Source: Terriglobia bacterium
Lineage (GTDB): Bacteria; Acidobacteriota; Terriglobia; Acidiferrales; UBA7541
Assembly: GCA_020072785.1 (NCBI GenBank)
Contig: JAIQGG010000007.1
Location: 1-64,000 of the forward strand
DNA length: 64,000 nucleotides
Direction of reading: 5' to 3'
Shown here in pieces: positions 21,673-31,412 of this stretch. Both the position numbers and the translations under genes were made by a program. The notes below the pieces were generated by a model that saw nothing but the letters and a program-made list of their open reading frames with translations, ran no database searches and was not told the origin of the DNA. The number at the start of each line of letters is the position of its first letter. Within the stretch, counting starts at the first letter, position 1.

Positions 21673-22986
21673 ATGTCACGTTCACGCTGCACAGTTCTGC
21701 TTAGCGCCTTGCTCTTCTGCGCCAGCCTGGCCCGCGCCCAGTCCAGCGCGCCGCCCTTCACCGTCCTGCGCGCCGGCACGCTCATCGACGGCACGAGCGA
21801 CGCCCCGCGCAAGAATCAGCTCATTTTCCTGCGCGGCAAGCGCATCGAAAAAATCACCGACGGCGGCGCGGCCATCCCGCAAGGCACGCAAATCATCGAC
21901 CTCTCCTCCGCCACGGTTCTCCCCGGCTTGATCGATTCGCACACGCACATCTTCCTGCAGGGCGAAGACCCCGCACAGGGCGGCTACGACGCCAACATCC
22001 TCCGCCAGGGCCTGGCGCTGCGCGCGGCGCGGGCCACGGTCTCCGTGCGCCGCGCGCTGGAGCAGGGCTTCACCACCCTGCGCGACGTGGAAACCGAAGG
22101 CGCCGGTTACGGCGACGTGGGCATCAAGCAGGCCATCGAGGCGGGCTATATCCCCGGCCCGCGGCTGTTCGTCTCCACCCGAGCCATCTCCACCACCGGG
22201 GGTTACAACCTGGAAGGCTACGCTCCCGAACTGGACATGCCCAAGGGCGCGCAGCTGATCGACGGCCCCGTGGAGGCGCGGAAGGCCGCGCGCCAGCAAC
22301 TGGAACACGGCGCCGACTGGATCAAGGTGTACATGACGCACCGCTCGTGGGCCGACAAGGACGGGCATCTTGTCGCGCAGCCCACGCTGACGCTCGAGGA
22401 ACTCCAAGCGGTCGTGGATGAAACGCACGGCTGGGGCAAGAAAGTCGCCTGCCACGCCTACAACGGCATCGGCCTGCAGCGCGCGCTGGATGGCGGCTGC
22501 GACTCGCTGGAACACGGGCTGGAAATCAGCGACGCGCAGATCGCGCAGATGGCCCGCCAGGGCACCTGGTATTGCCCGACCATCGGGGCCTACTACTCCG
22601 ACTGGGCCCCGGCGAACACCGCCGCCGGGGTGCGCGACCGCGCCCGGGTCGCGCTCCACGAAACTTCCTTCCGCAAGGCGCTGAAGGCCAATCTCAAAAT
22701 CGTCTTCGGCACGGACACCGGCGGCCTGCCGTGGAGCGAGCCCATGGCCCGCGAATTCGAGTACATGGTGAAGCTGGGGATGAGTCCCATGGAGGCCATC
22801 CAATCGGCCACTTCCCGCGCTGCGGAAATGCTGGACAGCAAGGGGGATCTCGGCGTCCTGGCCCCCGGCGCCTACGCCGACGTCATCGCCGTGGCCGGCA
22901 ATCCGCTCCAGAACATCGCCGAGCTGCAAAAAGTCCGCTTCGTCATGAAGAACGGCGAAGTGTTCAAGAACGATTTCGGGAAATAG
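21673..22986 (+). CDS. Secreted amidohydrolase (imidazolonepropionase-like)
   Basis: Of the two amidohydrolases in the window this one has a full metal site. It is 437 residues; ATG 21673 follows GCGGAGGAACCC and opens a signal peptide (TVLLSALLFCASLARAQ). Ligand motifs: DSHTHIFL (HxH), ADWIKVYMTH (lysine), KKVACHAYNG (His), CDSLEHGLEI (His), VFGTDTGGLP (Asp). It resembles the Xaa-Pro dipeptidase/prolidase-like secreted group; the substrate is unknown. DUF6526 follows 29 bp later on the same strand. Confidence 0.88.
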   Translation: MSRSRCTVLLSALLFCASLARAQSSAPPFTVLRAGTLIDGTSDAPRKNQLIFLRGKRIEKITDGGAAIPQGTQIIDLSSATVLPGLIDSHTHIFLQGEDPAQGGYDANILRQGLALRAARATVSVRRALEQGFTTLRDVETEGAGYGDVGIKQAIEAGYIPGPRLFVSTRAISTTGGYNLEGYAPELDMPKGAQLIDGPVEARKAARQQLEHGADWIKVYMTHRSWADKDGHLVAQPTLTLEELQAVVDETHGWGKKVACHAYNGIGLQRALDGGCDSLEHGLEISDAQIAQMARQGTWYCPTIGAYYSDWAPANTAAGVRDRARVALHETSFRKALKANLKIVFGTDTGGLPWSEPMAREFEYMVKLGMSPMEAIQSATSRAAEMLDSKGDLGVLAPGAYADVIAVAGNPLQNIAELQKVRFVMKNGEVFKNDFGK

Positions 22987-23015
22987 CGGACGTTGCAATT
23001 TCAGGAGGAAAGTTC

Positions 23016-23450
23016 ATGAGCGAACAGAATTATGCGAATCACACCAAGATGGTTCCCGCGTTTCACTACTTCGCGATGCCCGTTTTCGCGGTCAATCTCG
23101 GGTGGGCCATCTACCACCTGGTAAGGACGGGTCTCTCCTTCGAGAGTGTGATGCGGGTGCTGCTGGCCGCGGCCCTCGTGGTGCTCTTCTTCTGCGCGCG
23201 CCTGTTCGCGCTCACCGTGCAGGACCGCGTCATCCGCCTGGAGGAGCGCCTGCGCTACGAGCGCCTGCTCCCCGCCGATCTCCAGGCGCGCAGCGGCGAA
23301 TTCACCCGCGACCAGTTCGTTTCCCTGCGCTTTGCCAGCGACGCCGAACTTCCCGCGCTGGCCCGCAAGGTCCTCGACGAGAAACTCAGCGACCGCAAAA
23401 CCATCAAGCAGCTCATCAAGAGCTGGAAACCTGACCACCTTCGGGCCTGA
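23016..23450 (+). CDS. DUF6526-type membrane protein
   Basis: The 144-residue product begins MSEQNYANHTKMVPAFHYFA after a strong AGGAGGAAAG site. Two hydrophobic helices (about residues 18-35 and 46-66) are followed by a cytoplasmic-looking helical tail with the conserved LTVQDRVIRLEERLRYERLLP and LIKSWKPDHLRA. The pattern matches DUF6526, an uncharacterised small membrane family. It is downstream of and probably co-transcribed with the amidohydrolase, and convergent with the large lipoprotein gene 22 bp away. Confidence 0.75.
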   Translation: MSEQNYANHTKMVPAFHYFAMPVFAVNLGWAIYHLVRTGLSFESVMRVLLAAALVVLFFCARLFALTVQDRVIRLEERLRYERLLPADLQARSGEFTRDQFVSLRFASDAELPALARKVLDEKLSDRKTIKQLIKSWKPDHLRA

Positions 23451-23472
23451 CCGATAGTCCTGCAGAAGGGTT

Positions 23473-26400
23473 TCAATTCGCCGTGAAGGCCGCGTCGAGC
23501 GACACGCTCTCGCCGTCCGCATTGGTCACCACGACCAGCTGCGGCCCGGCCTGCAGCGCCGGGGTGGTCACCGTGAGCGTGTTCCGATCCACCAGCGTGA
23601 CGCCGGCCGCCGCGCCGCCGATGGTCACTTGCACCCCGCTCTGGAAGCCGCTGCCGCGCAGCGTGATCTGCGTCCCGCCCGCCGCCGGCCCCGTTGCCGG
23701 CGCCAGGGACCCGATCCCCAGCGGCACGTTCGCCAGCTGCACCACAGTCAGTCCGGCGTTCTGCGCGGTGTTGTCCGCCGAGGTGAGGGCAAACAATCTC
23801 TGCCCGTTCTCATCCGTAGCAAAGAAACTGCCGCGCAAACCATCAGCTGCCGTCAGCAGCGGATTGGGAAGGAAGACGCGCAGCCGCAGCTGGCCGCTGT
23901 GCGCGTCCAGGATGTCCACTCCGCCGCGCACCCCCGCGCTGCCCGGCGCGCCCGTCAGAAACGGCTGGTAGAGGAGCGCTCCGCTGGGATGCAGCGCCAA
24001 CCCCGGCACCAGCACGCGCCCCGGTATCTGTTCGAGTTCCGCGGCGGACGGAGCGGAGAGCACCGCGAGGTCCACGCCACGAATTTCCGCCGCGCCACTG
24101 TTGCGCGTAGCAAGAATCGTTCCATCCGCTGCCGCACCCAAATCCGCGGCCAGTTCGTTCCCCGGCGTCGCTGTAAACTGGCCGGGCGTGGCCGCATCCC
24201 ACACCGCCACCGGCCCGCCCGGCACCGCTCCAAACGCGAGAAACACGCGGTCGCCATTCTTCGCGGCCTGCAGCAACGGCGCACCGGGCGCGATACTCGC
24301 CGCCGGTTGCGGCCCTGCCAGCACCGCCGGCGGATTGGCCGTCAGATCGATCATCTTCAAGCAGCCCGTGCAGGCCCCCGCCGATCCGGCCTCTCCGCTC
24401 AAACCCACGAAGACGGCCTGCGTGCTGGTTGCCGCCACGCGCGCCGGCCCGGAAAGCGTGAAACCCGCCACGCCGCCGACGGGCACGACCGTGCTGGTCA
24501 CCTGCACGCAACTGCCCGGCGCATCGAGATTCAGGAGATCCACGGCCTGCGAGCCGAAATCGGCCACCACGAGTTTCGTGCCGTCGGGGGTCAGCGCCAG
24601 CCCGCGCAGACCCGCCGTGGACGGTGCGCCGCACGACGGCGTAAGTTCCGCGGCGCGAAATTGTTTGGCCGCGAGATCGAAGACGTCCACATGGTCGTTA
24701 TTGCTGAGATAGACGAGCTGTCGCGGGCGGTCGTAGAGCAGAAATTTGTACAGGCCGGCCTTGGCGTAGGTCTGCACGTCCTGCAGAAACTGCCAGGCCT
24801 TCGCCGCCGTCACATTGCCCGCCGGCGCGCGTACCACCACATCGGCTTTCCCCGCCGTGCCTGCGGGCGTGGTCACCGTGAGGCGCTCGATGGGAAAGGC
24901 ATAGTCCGCGCCCACGCTGCCGGACGAGAGAAGCGCGGTCACGTCCTCGACTTTCTGCACCGTGGCGCCGGCCCCGCCGAACGTCACGCTGATGCCGGCC
25001 GCATCGGCGCCAAATCCGTGACCGTAGATCTGCACGGTGTCGCCGCCCGGCTTTTTCCCCGCGTTGGGCAGCACCTCGAGAATCTGCGGGCCGTAGCTGA
25101 ACGCCGCGGGCGCCAGGGCCAGCCACCCGCTCGGGAAATAGGCGGCGACGTTCACCGGACCGCTCCCCGCGCTCGGCGGCGAAGTAGCCTGCATTTGCGT
25201 CGCGCCGGCGACGTTCACGCTCAAGCCGGGCTGCGCGGCGAAGCGCATCTGCGCGGAAGCCTCGAAGTTCTGCCCCGCGAGAGTGGTTGCCGTGCCCCCC
25301 GCCGCCGGCCCTTCCGGCGGAGCCAGAGCGGGCACCGCGGCCAAGACCGGCGCGGTGGAGGGGAGCGTTCCGGGATTGGCGGCATCGAGAAAGCTCACGC
25401 CGCGGTTGGCGATGCCAAATATCTGCGCCGTCTCGTCCGCCTCCTCAATCTCCGAGCGTTCTCCCCCGATGCGGAGGTCCGGCGCCTGTCCGAGCACAGA
25501 GAGATCCTGGCTGCTCAGCACGGTAATCACGGGTGGCAGGTCGGCATTCTCGCTGACATAGAGCGCGCTGCCGTCGCGCGAAAAGACCAGGCCGTGTGCG
25601 CCGGGCGCCGCCCGCGCAGCCAGCACCTGCAGTGTACCGTCGAGCAGCAGCACCTGTGCCACACCGCCGTTCACCAGGAGCACCGCGAACCGGCTGGCGT
25701 CGCCGTTGGCCGCCGCCAGCTCGATGCTGCCCGTTCCCAGCGTGACCGGCCCCACCGCCACATTCGCACTGGCATCCAACAACGCCACGCTACCGCTCGT
25801 GTCGCCAGCCGCGGCCAGCACTTTGGTGTGATCCCCGCTGCGCGCCAGCACACCGGCGCCGTTCTGAAAGACGGCCGGGGCGCGGCTCGTCACATCCGTA
25901 AAACTGTTTGTCGCCGGATCCCACAGGGCCGGCAGCGCCGCCAGCGCATCCGGCCGCCGCAGGCGCACTAGCCCCTTGCCGCCGGCGAGGGCCACCACTT
26001 CCATGGGCAAATTGAAAATGGCGTTGGATGTCCCCGGGAGGCCCGCCACCGGGTAGCGCGCGCGCACCTGCAGCGCTGCCGCATCCACCACGGTGATCTC
26101 TTGCACACCGGAACCCACCCATAGCGTGGCGCCGTCCGCGCTGAGGTCCACGCTGCTCGCGTCCGGCACGGCGATCTGCGCCACCCGCGTGGCATCCGTG
26201 CTGGAGAGAACTTCCACCCGGTTCATGGCGGGATTGGCGACAAAGATATGCTGGCGGCCCGCATCGTAGACGATGCGCCGCCGGTGCAATTCCCCCGGCG
26301 GATCGTCGCCGGAAGGAACGGAGTCGGTGCGCGCAAAGTTGGTGCGCGGCAGGGCGGGCGGCGGCGGAGCGGCCTGCACGGTGATGCTGAGGCTGGCGGA

Positions 26401-26799
26401 ATGCGAGAGAGACCCGGTGGAGGCCTGCGCCGTCACGGTGTAGCTTCCCGCAGCCAGGGGCTGCACGGCGCCGAAGACCACGGATTGCGATCCCCCGCCC
26501 GGCACGCTGAAGGGGCTGACCGGACTCGACGGCAGCCCCGCCGGCAAGCCGCTCAGCGTCACCTGCACATTTCCCGAAAACCCATGGAGCGCGCCCACGG
26601 ATAGGGTGGCGGGAGCGCTCGTTGTGCCGCCGGTCAGAGCCAGGGAATTCGGCGAGATGGTCAGCGAGAAATCCGGGGCGGATGGAGTTGGCGGTACAAC
26701 CTGCTGGCCCGCGGAGCTACCCCCGCCGCCACAGCCCGTGCTTCCGCCGAAGGCGGCCAGGAAAAACAGTATGGAGAAGAAGCGCCGAACGCGGCCCAT
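23473..26799 (-). CDS. Large surface lipoprotein with Ig-like, beta-propeller and TIG/IPT domains
   Basis: A 1,108-residue exported protein. ATG 26799 (MGRVRRFFSILFFLAAFGGS) leads to a signal peptide with a plausible lipobox at STGC followed by glycines. An Ig-like domain covers about residues 45-135. A beta-propeller-like region of YVTN type (IFVANPAMNRVEVLSS, LWVGSGVQEITVVDAAAL) follows, then TIG/IPT domains near 485-565 and 570-650, a second propeller half (VYLSNNDHVDVFD) and a final TIG domain near 1025-1108. Such architectures occur in surface or adhesion proteins; no catalytic motif is visible. It stands alone on the minus strand with its own promoter and a highly structured leader. The frame extends to GTG 26844, but that start falls inside the leader hairpin. 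Confidence 0.82.
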   Translation of the reverse strand: MGRVRRFFSILFFLAAFGGSTGCGGGGSSAGQQVVPPTPSAPDFSLTISPNSLALTGGTTSAPATLSVGALHGFSGNVQVTLSGLPAGLPSSPVSPFSVPGGGSQSVVFGAVQPLAAGSYTVTAQASTGSLSHSASLSITVQAAPPPPALPRTNFARTDSVPSGDDPPGELHRRRIVYDAGRQHIFVANPAMNRVEVLSSTDATRVAQIAVPDASSVDLSADGATLWVGSGVQEITVVDAAALQVRARYPVAGLPGTSNAIFNLPMEVVALAGGKGLVRLRRPDALAALPALWDPATNSFTDVTSRAPAVFQNGAGVLARSGDHTKVLAAAGDTSGSVALLDASANVAVGPVTLGTGSIELAAANGDASRFAVLLVNGGVAQVLLLDGTLQVLAARAAPGAHGLVFSRDGSALYVSENADLPPVITVLSSQDLSVLGQAPDLRIGGERSEIEEADETAQIFGIANRGVSFLDAANPGTLPSTAPVLAAVPALAPPEGPAAGGTATTLAGQNFEASAQMRFAAQPGLSVNVAGATQMQATSPPSAGSGPVNVAAYFPSGWLALAPAAFSYGPQILEVLPNAGKKPGGDTVQIYGHGFGADAAGISVTFGGAGATVQKVEDVTALLSSGSVGADYAFPIERLTVTTPAGTAGKADVVVRAPAGNVTAAKAWQFLQDVQTYAKAGLYKFLLYDRPRQLVYLSNNDHVDVFDLAAKQFRAAELTPSCGAPSTAGLRGLALTPDGTKLVVADFGSQAVDLLNLDAPGSCVQVTSTVVPVGGVAGFTLSGPARVAATSTQAVFVGLSGEAGSAGACTGCLKMIDLTANPPAVLAGPQPAASIAPGAPLLQAAKNGDRVFLAFGAVPGGPVAVWDAATPGQFTATPGNELAADLGAAADGTILATRNSGAAEIRGVDLAVLSAPSAAELEQIPGRVLVPGLALHPSGALLYQPFLTGAPGSAGVRGGVDILDAHSGQLRLRVFLPNPLLTAADGLRGSFFATDENGQRLFALTSADNTAQNAGLTVVQLANVPLGIGSLAPATGPAAGGTQITLRGSGFQSGVQVTIGGAAAGVTLVDRNTLTVTTPALQAGPQLVVVTNADGESVSLDAAFTAN

Positions 26800-26884
26800 G
26801 GGGCAACCCCACGCCTGCTGGCGCCGCTTTGCCGGCGGGGACACCCGGCCAGCGGCGCAAAATCTCTAATCCGAAAGGAAAGCG
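26800..26884 (-). promoter_or_regulatory. Structured 5' leader of the lipoprotein gene
   Basis: On the minus strand the leader contains perfect outer arms GCGCCGCT / AGCGGCGC and inner arms GCCGG / CCGGC, then a second small hairpin GGGG-TTG-CCCC that abuts the ATG. No normal Shine-Dalgarno sequence is left free. This suggests control at the RNA level or a GC-rich repeat inserted in the leader; no known riboswitch class fits. Confidence 0.5.
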
Positions 26885-26890
26885 ACAGGA

Positions 26891-26919
26891 GAGATAGCGA
26901 AAACAGAAGCACTTGTCAA
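26891..26919 (-). promoter_or_regulatory. Promoter of the large lipoprotein gene
   Basis: On the minus strand TTGACA (26919-26914), 17-nt spacer, TATCTC (26896-26891). The predicted start near 26884 leaves an 85-nt leader. Confidence 0.75.
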
Positions 26920-26951
26920 GATGGGTAATATTCCGGTCAACGGGAAGATAA

Positions 26952-26992
26952 AGCGAAAAGAAAAACGGCGCGAAGACGGTCTCCGCGCCGTT
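26952..26992 (-). terminator. Terminator after bactofilin
   Basis: Perfect 9-bp arms AACGGCGCG / CGCGCCGTT with an 11-nt loop, followed on the minus strand by TTTCTTTTCGCTTT. It starts 12 bp past the bactofilin stop. Confidence 0.85.
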
Positions 26993-27003
26993 CCCGGAAA
27001 AGA

Positions 27004-27567
27004 CTACAGACTCTTGGGTGCGGTGACCGTGGCCGGAGCCCCGACCGCGCGGGCGAAAGAGTTCTTATCCTTATCCTTATCTTTCTCCGCGCTCTTGTCG
27101 ATTTCGATCGAGCCTTTGAAGTAGGCGCCATCTTCGATCATGATGCGCGCCGTAGTCAGGTCGCCATTCACCGATCCATCCTTCTTGATCTCGATGCGGT
27201 CCTTGGCCTGCAGATTTCCCTTCACGCTGCCATAGACCACCACCTCGCGGGCAATAATGTCCGCAGTCAGCTTGGCGGAGGCCCCCACGGTGAGCTTGCG
27301 CTCCTCGAGGTGGATCAATCCTTCCACCGTGCCGTCGATATGCAGATCCTCGTTACCGCTGATTTCACCTTTCACATGCAGGCCGGCCCCGAGCCGCGCG
27401 GTCGCACGGTCCGGAGTCGCGCCCGTTGGACGCATCGCATCTGTACTCATTGTCTTTGTATCCTCCCAAGCCGCCGGACCGGGTTTCGGCGGTGTCTGTT
27501 GATTCTGCGGAATTCGTGCTCCCGGCTGCGCCTCATGCGGCGTATCCGGTTTCTTGTTACCCCACAT
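27004..27567 (-). CDS. Bactofilin (polymer-forming cytoskeletal protein)
   Basis: Bactofilins are beta-helical proteins that polymerise without nucleotide and organise cell shape, wall enzymes or stalks. The 187-residue product starts at ATG 27567 (MWGNKKPDTPHE, with GGGGAGG upstream). It has a disordered proline-rich N-terminus of about 65 residues and a right-handed beta-helix core at about 70-160 (GLHVKGEISGNEDLHIDGTV, KLTADIIAREVVVYGSVKGN, DLTTARIMIEDGAYFKGSIE). The tail contains a KDKDKDK run encoded by a TTATCC direct repeat. It is alone between two terminators or gene ends; elsewhere bactofilins often act with M23 peptidases, and one lies 9 kb away. Confidence 0.92.
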   Translation of the reverse strand: MWGNKKPDTPHEAQPGARIPQNQQTPPKPGPAAWEDTKTMSTDAMRPTGATPDRATARLGAGLHVKGEISGNEDLHIDGTVEGLIHLEERKLTVGASAKLTADIIAREVVVYGSVKGNLQAKDRIEIKKDGSVNGDLTTARIMIEDGAYFKGSIEIDKSAEKDKDKDKNSFARAVGAPATVTAPKSL

Positions 27568-27742
27568 CGATCCTCCCCGAGATTGCACACCCAAACTGGT
27601 TTCTGGCTGGGGTGTGAAGAACTTTATTCCTCTGACGGGCGCGCCGCAAACCAGGTGTGCACGCGGCGTTCCTGTGAGTAACTAGCCAAAGGGCCAGTCC
27701 TTTCGCTGTCCTCGGTCCAGGACGTTTCGCGGAGCATGGTTC

Positions 27743-30700
27743 TCAGGGGGCGATGATCAGCAGAAGATCTTTCGCTTCGACCTGCTGCCCCGGCACGACC
27801 AGAAGCTTCACGATGCGCCCGGCGATGGGCGCATAAAGGTTCGATTGCATTTTCATGGCCTCCAGCGTGAGAAGCTTGGCGCCGCGCTCCACGGTCTGAT
27901 TGGCCTGCACTACAATGGCGCTGACTACGCCCGCCGTCGGCGCGGCCACCTGCCCCGGCTCCGCGGGGTCGGCCTTGGGATGTACGCGCTCGGCCACGCG
28001 CAGCGCGCGGTCGCGGACCTGCACCTCGCGCGGCTGCCCGTTCATCTCGAAAAACAGCGTGCGCGTGCCGTCCGGATGGGCATCACCGGCCGTCAGGAAT
28101 TTCACGATGAGCGTCTTTCCCGGCTCGATCTCCACGGTGATTTCCTGGCCCGGCTGCAAACCGTAAAAAAAAGCCGGCGTGGGCAGCACGCTCACGTCCG
28201 CATAGGTTTCGCGGAACTTGTCATATTTGAGGAACACTTCCGGGTATAGCAGATAGCTCAGGAGATCGTCGCGGCGCACTGCGTGCCCGGTCTTTTTCAC
28301 CAGCGCGCTTTGCTCGTCGTCCAGCTTCACCGGCTCCAGGCTGGCGCTGGGCCGCCCGGCAATGGGCGGCGCGCCGCGCAGGATGATTTTCTGCAGCTTC
28401 TTTGGCCAGCCGCCCGGCGGCACGCCCAGCACTCCCGCGAACATCTCCACCACAGAGTTCGGCAAGGCCAGGTCGTGCTTCTCCTCGAGACGCAGCACGT
28501 CCTCGGGGCGCATTTCCTTGGCCATCAGAAACAGGGTCATGTCGCCCACGACCTTGCTCGACGGGGTGACCTTCACGATGTCCCCGAAAAGCTGGTTCAC
28601 TTCCGCGTACGTCTTCTCGACTTCGCGCCAGCGGTGCCCCAGGCCCATGGCCACGGCCTGCTCGCGCAGATTGGTGTACTGCCCGCCGGGAATTTCGTGC
28701 TGGTAGAGGCGCGCCGAGCCCGCCTTGGGGCCGGAGTCGAACGGCGCGTAATACGTGCGCACCGTCTCCCAGTAGTCCGAGCACTCGTTCAGGGTCTCCA
28801 TGTCCAGGCGCGTGTCGCGCGGCGTGTGCCGCAGGGCTTCCGCGATGGAATTGAGATTCGGCTGGCTGGTGCCTCCGCTCACCGCCGCTAGCGCGGCATC
28901 CGCCACGTCCACGCCGCCCTCCGCGGCCTTGAGCACCGAGGCCGCGTTCAGGCCGCTGGTGTCGTGGGTGTGGAAATGCACAGGCAGACCGATCTCTTCA
29001 CGCAGGGCCTTCACCAGTTGAAACGCGGCATACGGCTTGCACAGCCCGGCCATGTCCTTGATGGCCAGAAAATGCGCGCCCAGTTTTTCCAGCTGCCTGG
29101 CCATGGTCACATAATATTTCAGGGAATACTTCGGGCGCCCCGCGTCCAGGATGTCGCCGGTGTAGCAGATGGCCGGCTCGCACACTGCGCCGGTCTCCAG
29201 CACGGCGTCGATGGCCACGCGCATGTTGTCGATGGAGTTCAGGGAATCGAAAATGCGGAAGATGTCGATGCCCTGGGTGTGGGCCTCGCGCACGAATTCC
29301 ACGATCAAGTTGTCCGGGTACGACGCGTAGCCCACCGCGTTGGCGCCGCGCAGCAGCATCTGAAAGCAGATGTTGGGCACGCGCCGGCGCAGTTCGCGCA
29401 GGCGCTGCCAGGGATCCTCGTGCAGGAAGCGCAGGGAAGTGTCGAAGGTCGCCCCGCCCCACATCTCCAGGCTGAAGAGATTGGGCAGGCGCTGCGCCAC
29501 GGCGCCGGCCGTCAACAGCAAGTCGTGCGTGCGCACCCGGGTGGCCAGCAGGGACTGGTGCGCGTCGCGAAACGTGGTGTCCGTCACGAGCAGCCGCTTC
29601 TCTTTGCGCGCCCAGGCCGCGAACTTTTCCGGCCCCAGCTTCTGCAGCAACTGGCGCGTTCCCGCCGGCGGGGCGATTCCCGGCGCCGCGGGGACCACCG
29701 CCGTTTCCAGGACTTCGGCCGGCTTCTTCCCCTTCACTTCGGGATTGCCGTTCAGAATCACGTCGCCCAGATAGAGCAGCAGCTTGGTGGCGCGGTCGCT
29801 GCGGTTGGGCAGACGGAAGAGTTCCGGGGATTCGTCCAGAAACGAGGTGGTGACCTCGCCGGCGCGGAAGCGCGGATGGTTCACCACGTTTTCCACGAAC
29901 AGGATGTTGGTCTTCACCCCGCGGATGCGGAATTCGCGCAGCGCGCGGTCCATGCGCTGGCAGGCTTCCGGGAGATTCGCACCCCAGGCGGTGACCTTCA
30001 CCAGCAGCGAGTCATAGTGCGCCGCGAGCACCGCTCCGGCATAGGCCGTGCCGCCGTCCAGGCGAATGCCGAACCCGGCCGGCGAGCGGTAAGTAGAAAT
30101 CTTGCCGTAGTCCGGGGCGAAATTCTTTTCCGGGTCTTCGGTGGTCACGCGGCATTGCAGCGCCGAGCCGTACAGCGGCACCTTCTCCTGCTGCGGCAAG
30201 GAAAGCGGCGCTTCATGGAGCGCATAGCCCTGGGCCACCAGGATCTGCGCGCGGACCAGGTCGATGCCGGTGACCATCTCCGTGACCGTATGCTCCACCT
30301 GGATGCGCGGATTCACCTCGATGAAGTACCACTTCGCGGCGTCCACGTCGTAGAGGAACTCGACCGTGCCGGCGTTGCGGTATTTGGCCTTGCGCGCCAG
30401 GCGCACCGCCGCTGCGCACAATTCTTCGCGCACCCGCGCCGGCAGGTTCGGCGCCGGCGCCACTTCCACTACCTTCTGGTGCCGCCGCTGCACGGAGCAG
30501 TCGCGCTCGTGGAGGTGCAACAGGTTCCCGTGGTGGTCCGCCAGGATCTGCACTTCGATGTGCCGCGCCCGGGGCAGATATTTTTCCAGAAACACCGAGG
30601 CATCGCCGAACGCCGAGCGCGCTTCCAACCGCGCTTCCTCCAACCGCGCTTCCAGCTGCGCCGCGTCGCGCACCACGCGCATCCCGCGCCCGCCCCCGCC

Positions 30701-31201
30701 CATGGCCGCCTTGACGATCACCGGATAACCGATCTCCGCGGCGATGCGCTGCGCCTCCGCGCCCGATTCCACCGGCTTTTCCGTTCCGGGCAGCACCGGC
30801 ACGCCCGCCGATGCCGCCAGCCGCCGCGCGGCCGTCTTGTCCCCCAGCAACTCCAACAGCTCGGGCGCCGGCCCGATGAAGGTGATGCCGGCCTTTTCGC
30901 AGGCCCGCGCGAAGGCCGGGTTTTCCGCCAGAAATCCGTAGCCCGGATGAATGGCGTCGACGCCCTTCTCCTTGGCCAGAGCCACGATCCCGGCGATATC
31001 CAGGTAGGCTTCCACCGGGCCTTTGCCCGCGCCCACCTGGTAGGCCTCGTCGGCTTTCATGCGGTGCAGCCCCAGGCGGTCTTCCTGCGAATAAATGCCC
31101 ACCGTGCGCAGCCCCAACTCGTTGGCGGCGCGGAAAATGCGGATGGCGATTTCGCTGCGGTTGGCAGCAAGGAGTTTATGGATCGGCTTGTTCTTCTTCA
31201 T
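27743..31201 (-). CDS. pyc: Pyruvate carboxylase
   Basis: This biotin enzyme carboxylates pyruvate to oxaloacetate, an anaplerotic step. The 1,152-residue single chain has, in order, a biotin carboxylase (1 to about 460: KLLAANRSEIAIRIFRAANE, GGGGRGMRVV, EVNPRIQVEHTVTEM), a carboxyltransferase barrel (about 540-830: DTTFRDAHQSLLATRVR, EMWGGATFDTSLRFL, KDMAGLCKPY), the PYC/OADA linker domain (to about 1050) and a biotinyl domain with the lysine in LEAMKMQSNL. The length is normal for the one-chain type. It is monocistronic in appearance: 211 bp separate it from lexA. Confidence 0.97.
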   Translation of the reverse strand: MKKNKPIHKLLAANRSEIAIRIFRAANELGLRTVGIYSQEDRLGLHRMKADEAYQVGAGKGPVEAYLDIAGIVALAKEKGVDAIHPGYGFLAENPAFARACEKAGITFIGPAPELLELLGDKTAARRLAASAGVPVLPGTEKPVESGAEAQRIAAEIGYPVIVKAAMGGGGRGMRVVRDAAQLEARLEEARLEARSAFGDASVFLEKYLPRARHIEVQILADHHGNLLHLHERDCSVQRRHQKVVEVAPAPNLPARVREELCAAAVRLARKAKYRNAGTVEFLYDVDAAKWYFIEVNPRIQVEHTVTEMVTGIDLVRAQILVAQGYALHEAPLSLPQQEKVPLYGSALQCRVTTEDPEKNFAPDYGKISTYRSPAGFGIRLDGGTAYAGAVLAAHYDSLLVKVTAWGANLPEACQRMDRALREFRIRGVKTNILFVENVVNHPRFRAGEVTTSFLDESPELFRLPNRSDRATKLLLYLGDVILNGNPEVKGKKPAEVLETAVVPAAPGIAPPAGTRQLLQKLGPEKFAAWARKEKRLLVTDTTFRDAHQSLLATRVRTHDLLLTAGAVAQRLPNLFSLEMWGGATFDTSLRFLHEDPWQRLRELRRRVPNICFQMLLRGANAVGYASYPDNLIVEFVREAHTQGIDIFRIFDSLNSIDNMRVAIDAVLETGAVCEPAICYTGDILDAGRPKYSLKYYVTMARQLEKLGAHFLAIKDMAGLCKPYAAFQLVKALREEIGLPVHFHTHDTSGLNAASVLKAAEGGVDVADAALAAVSGGTSQPNLNSIAEALRHTPRDTRLDMETLNECSDYWETVRTYYAPFDSGPKAGSARLYQHEIPGGQYTNLREQAVAMGLGHRWREVEKTYAEVNQLFGDIVKVTPSSKVVGDMTLFLMAKEMRPEDVLRLEEKHDLALPNSVVEMFAGVLGVPPGGWPKKLQKIILRGAPPIAGRPSASLEPVKLDDEQSALVKKTGHAVRRDDLLSYLLYPEVFLKYDKFRETYADVSVLPTPAFFYGLQPGQEITVEIEPGKTLIVKFLTAGDAHPDGTRTLFFEMNGQPREVQVRDRALRVAERVHPKADPAEPGQVAAPTAGVVSAIVVQANQTVERGAKLLTLEAMKMQSNLYAPIAGRIVKLLVVPGQQVEAKDLLLIIAP

Positions 31202-31412
31202 TCCCGTGACCCCGGCGAGGAAAGCGGCTTAGCGCAGAATTCTACATTGTTTCACGAATGTCCGCCGCGCCCAACGGCGTTTTTCCAATCTAATCCAGCA
31301 GGAAATTTCATCGACTATGGCGGAAGGAAGAAAAACAAAGGAGAAAAATCCAGGCAAGAAATGCGGAGAGTGATTCCGGAAATAGAAAAACTCTTAGAAT
31401 CTTTACTGTTCT

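Noticed and set aside
26800-26884. c-di-GMP-I (GEMM) riboswitch upstream of the lipoprotein
   Set aside because: The 3' part (GGGGTTGCC, GCAAAGC) resembles the consensus, but the distance between these elements is far too short and the GNRA-capped P2 half is missing. A covariance-model search would settle it.
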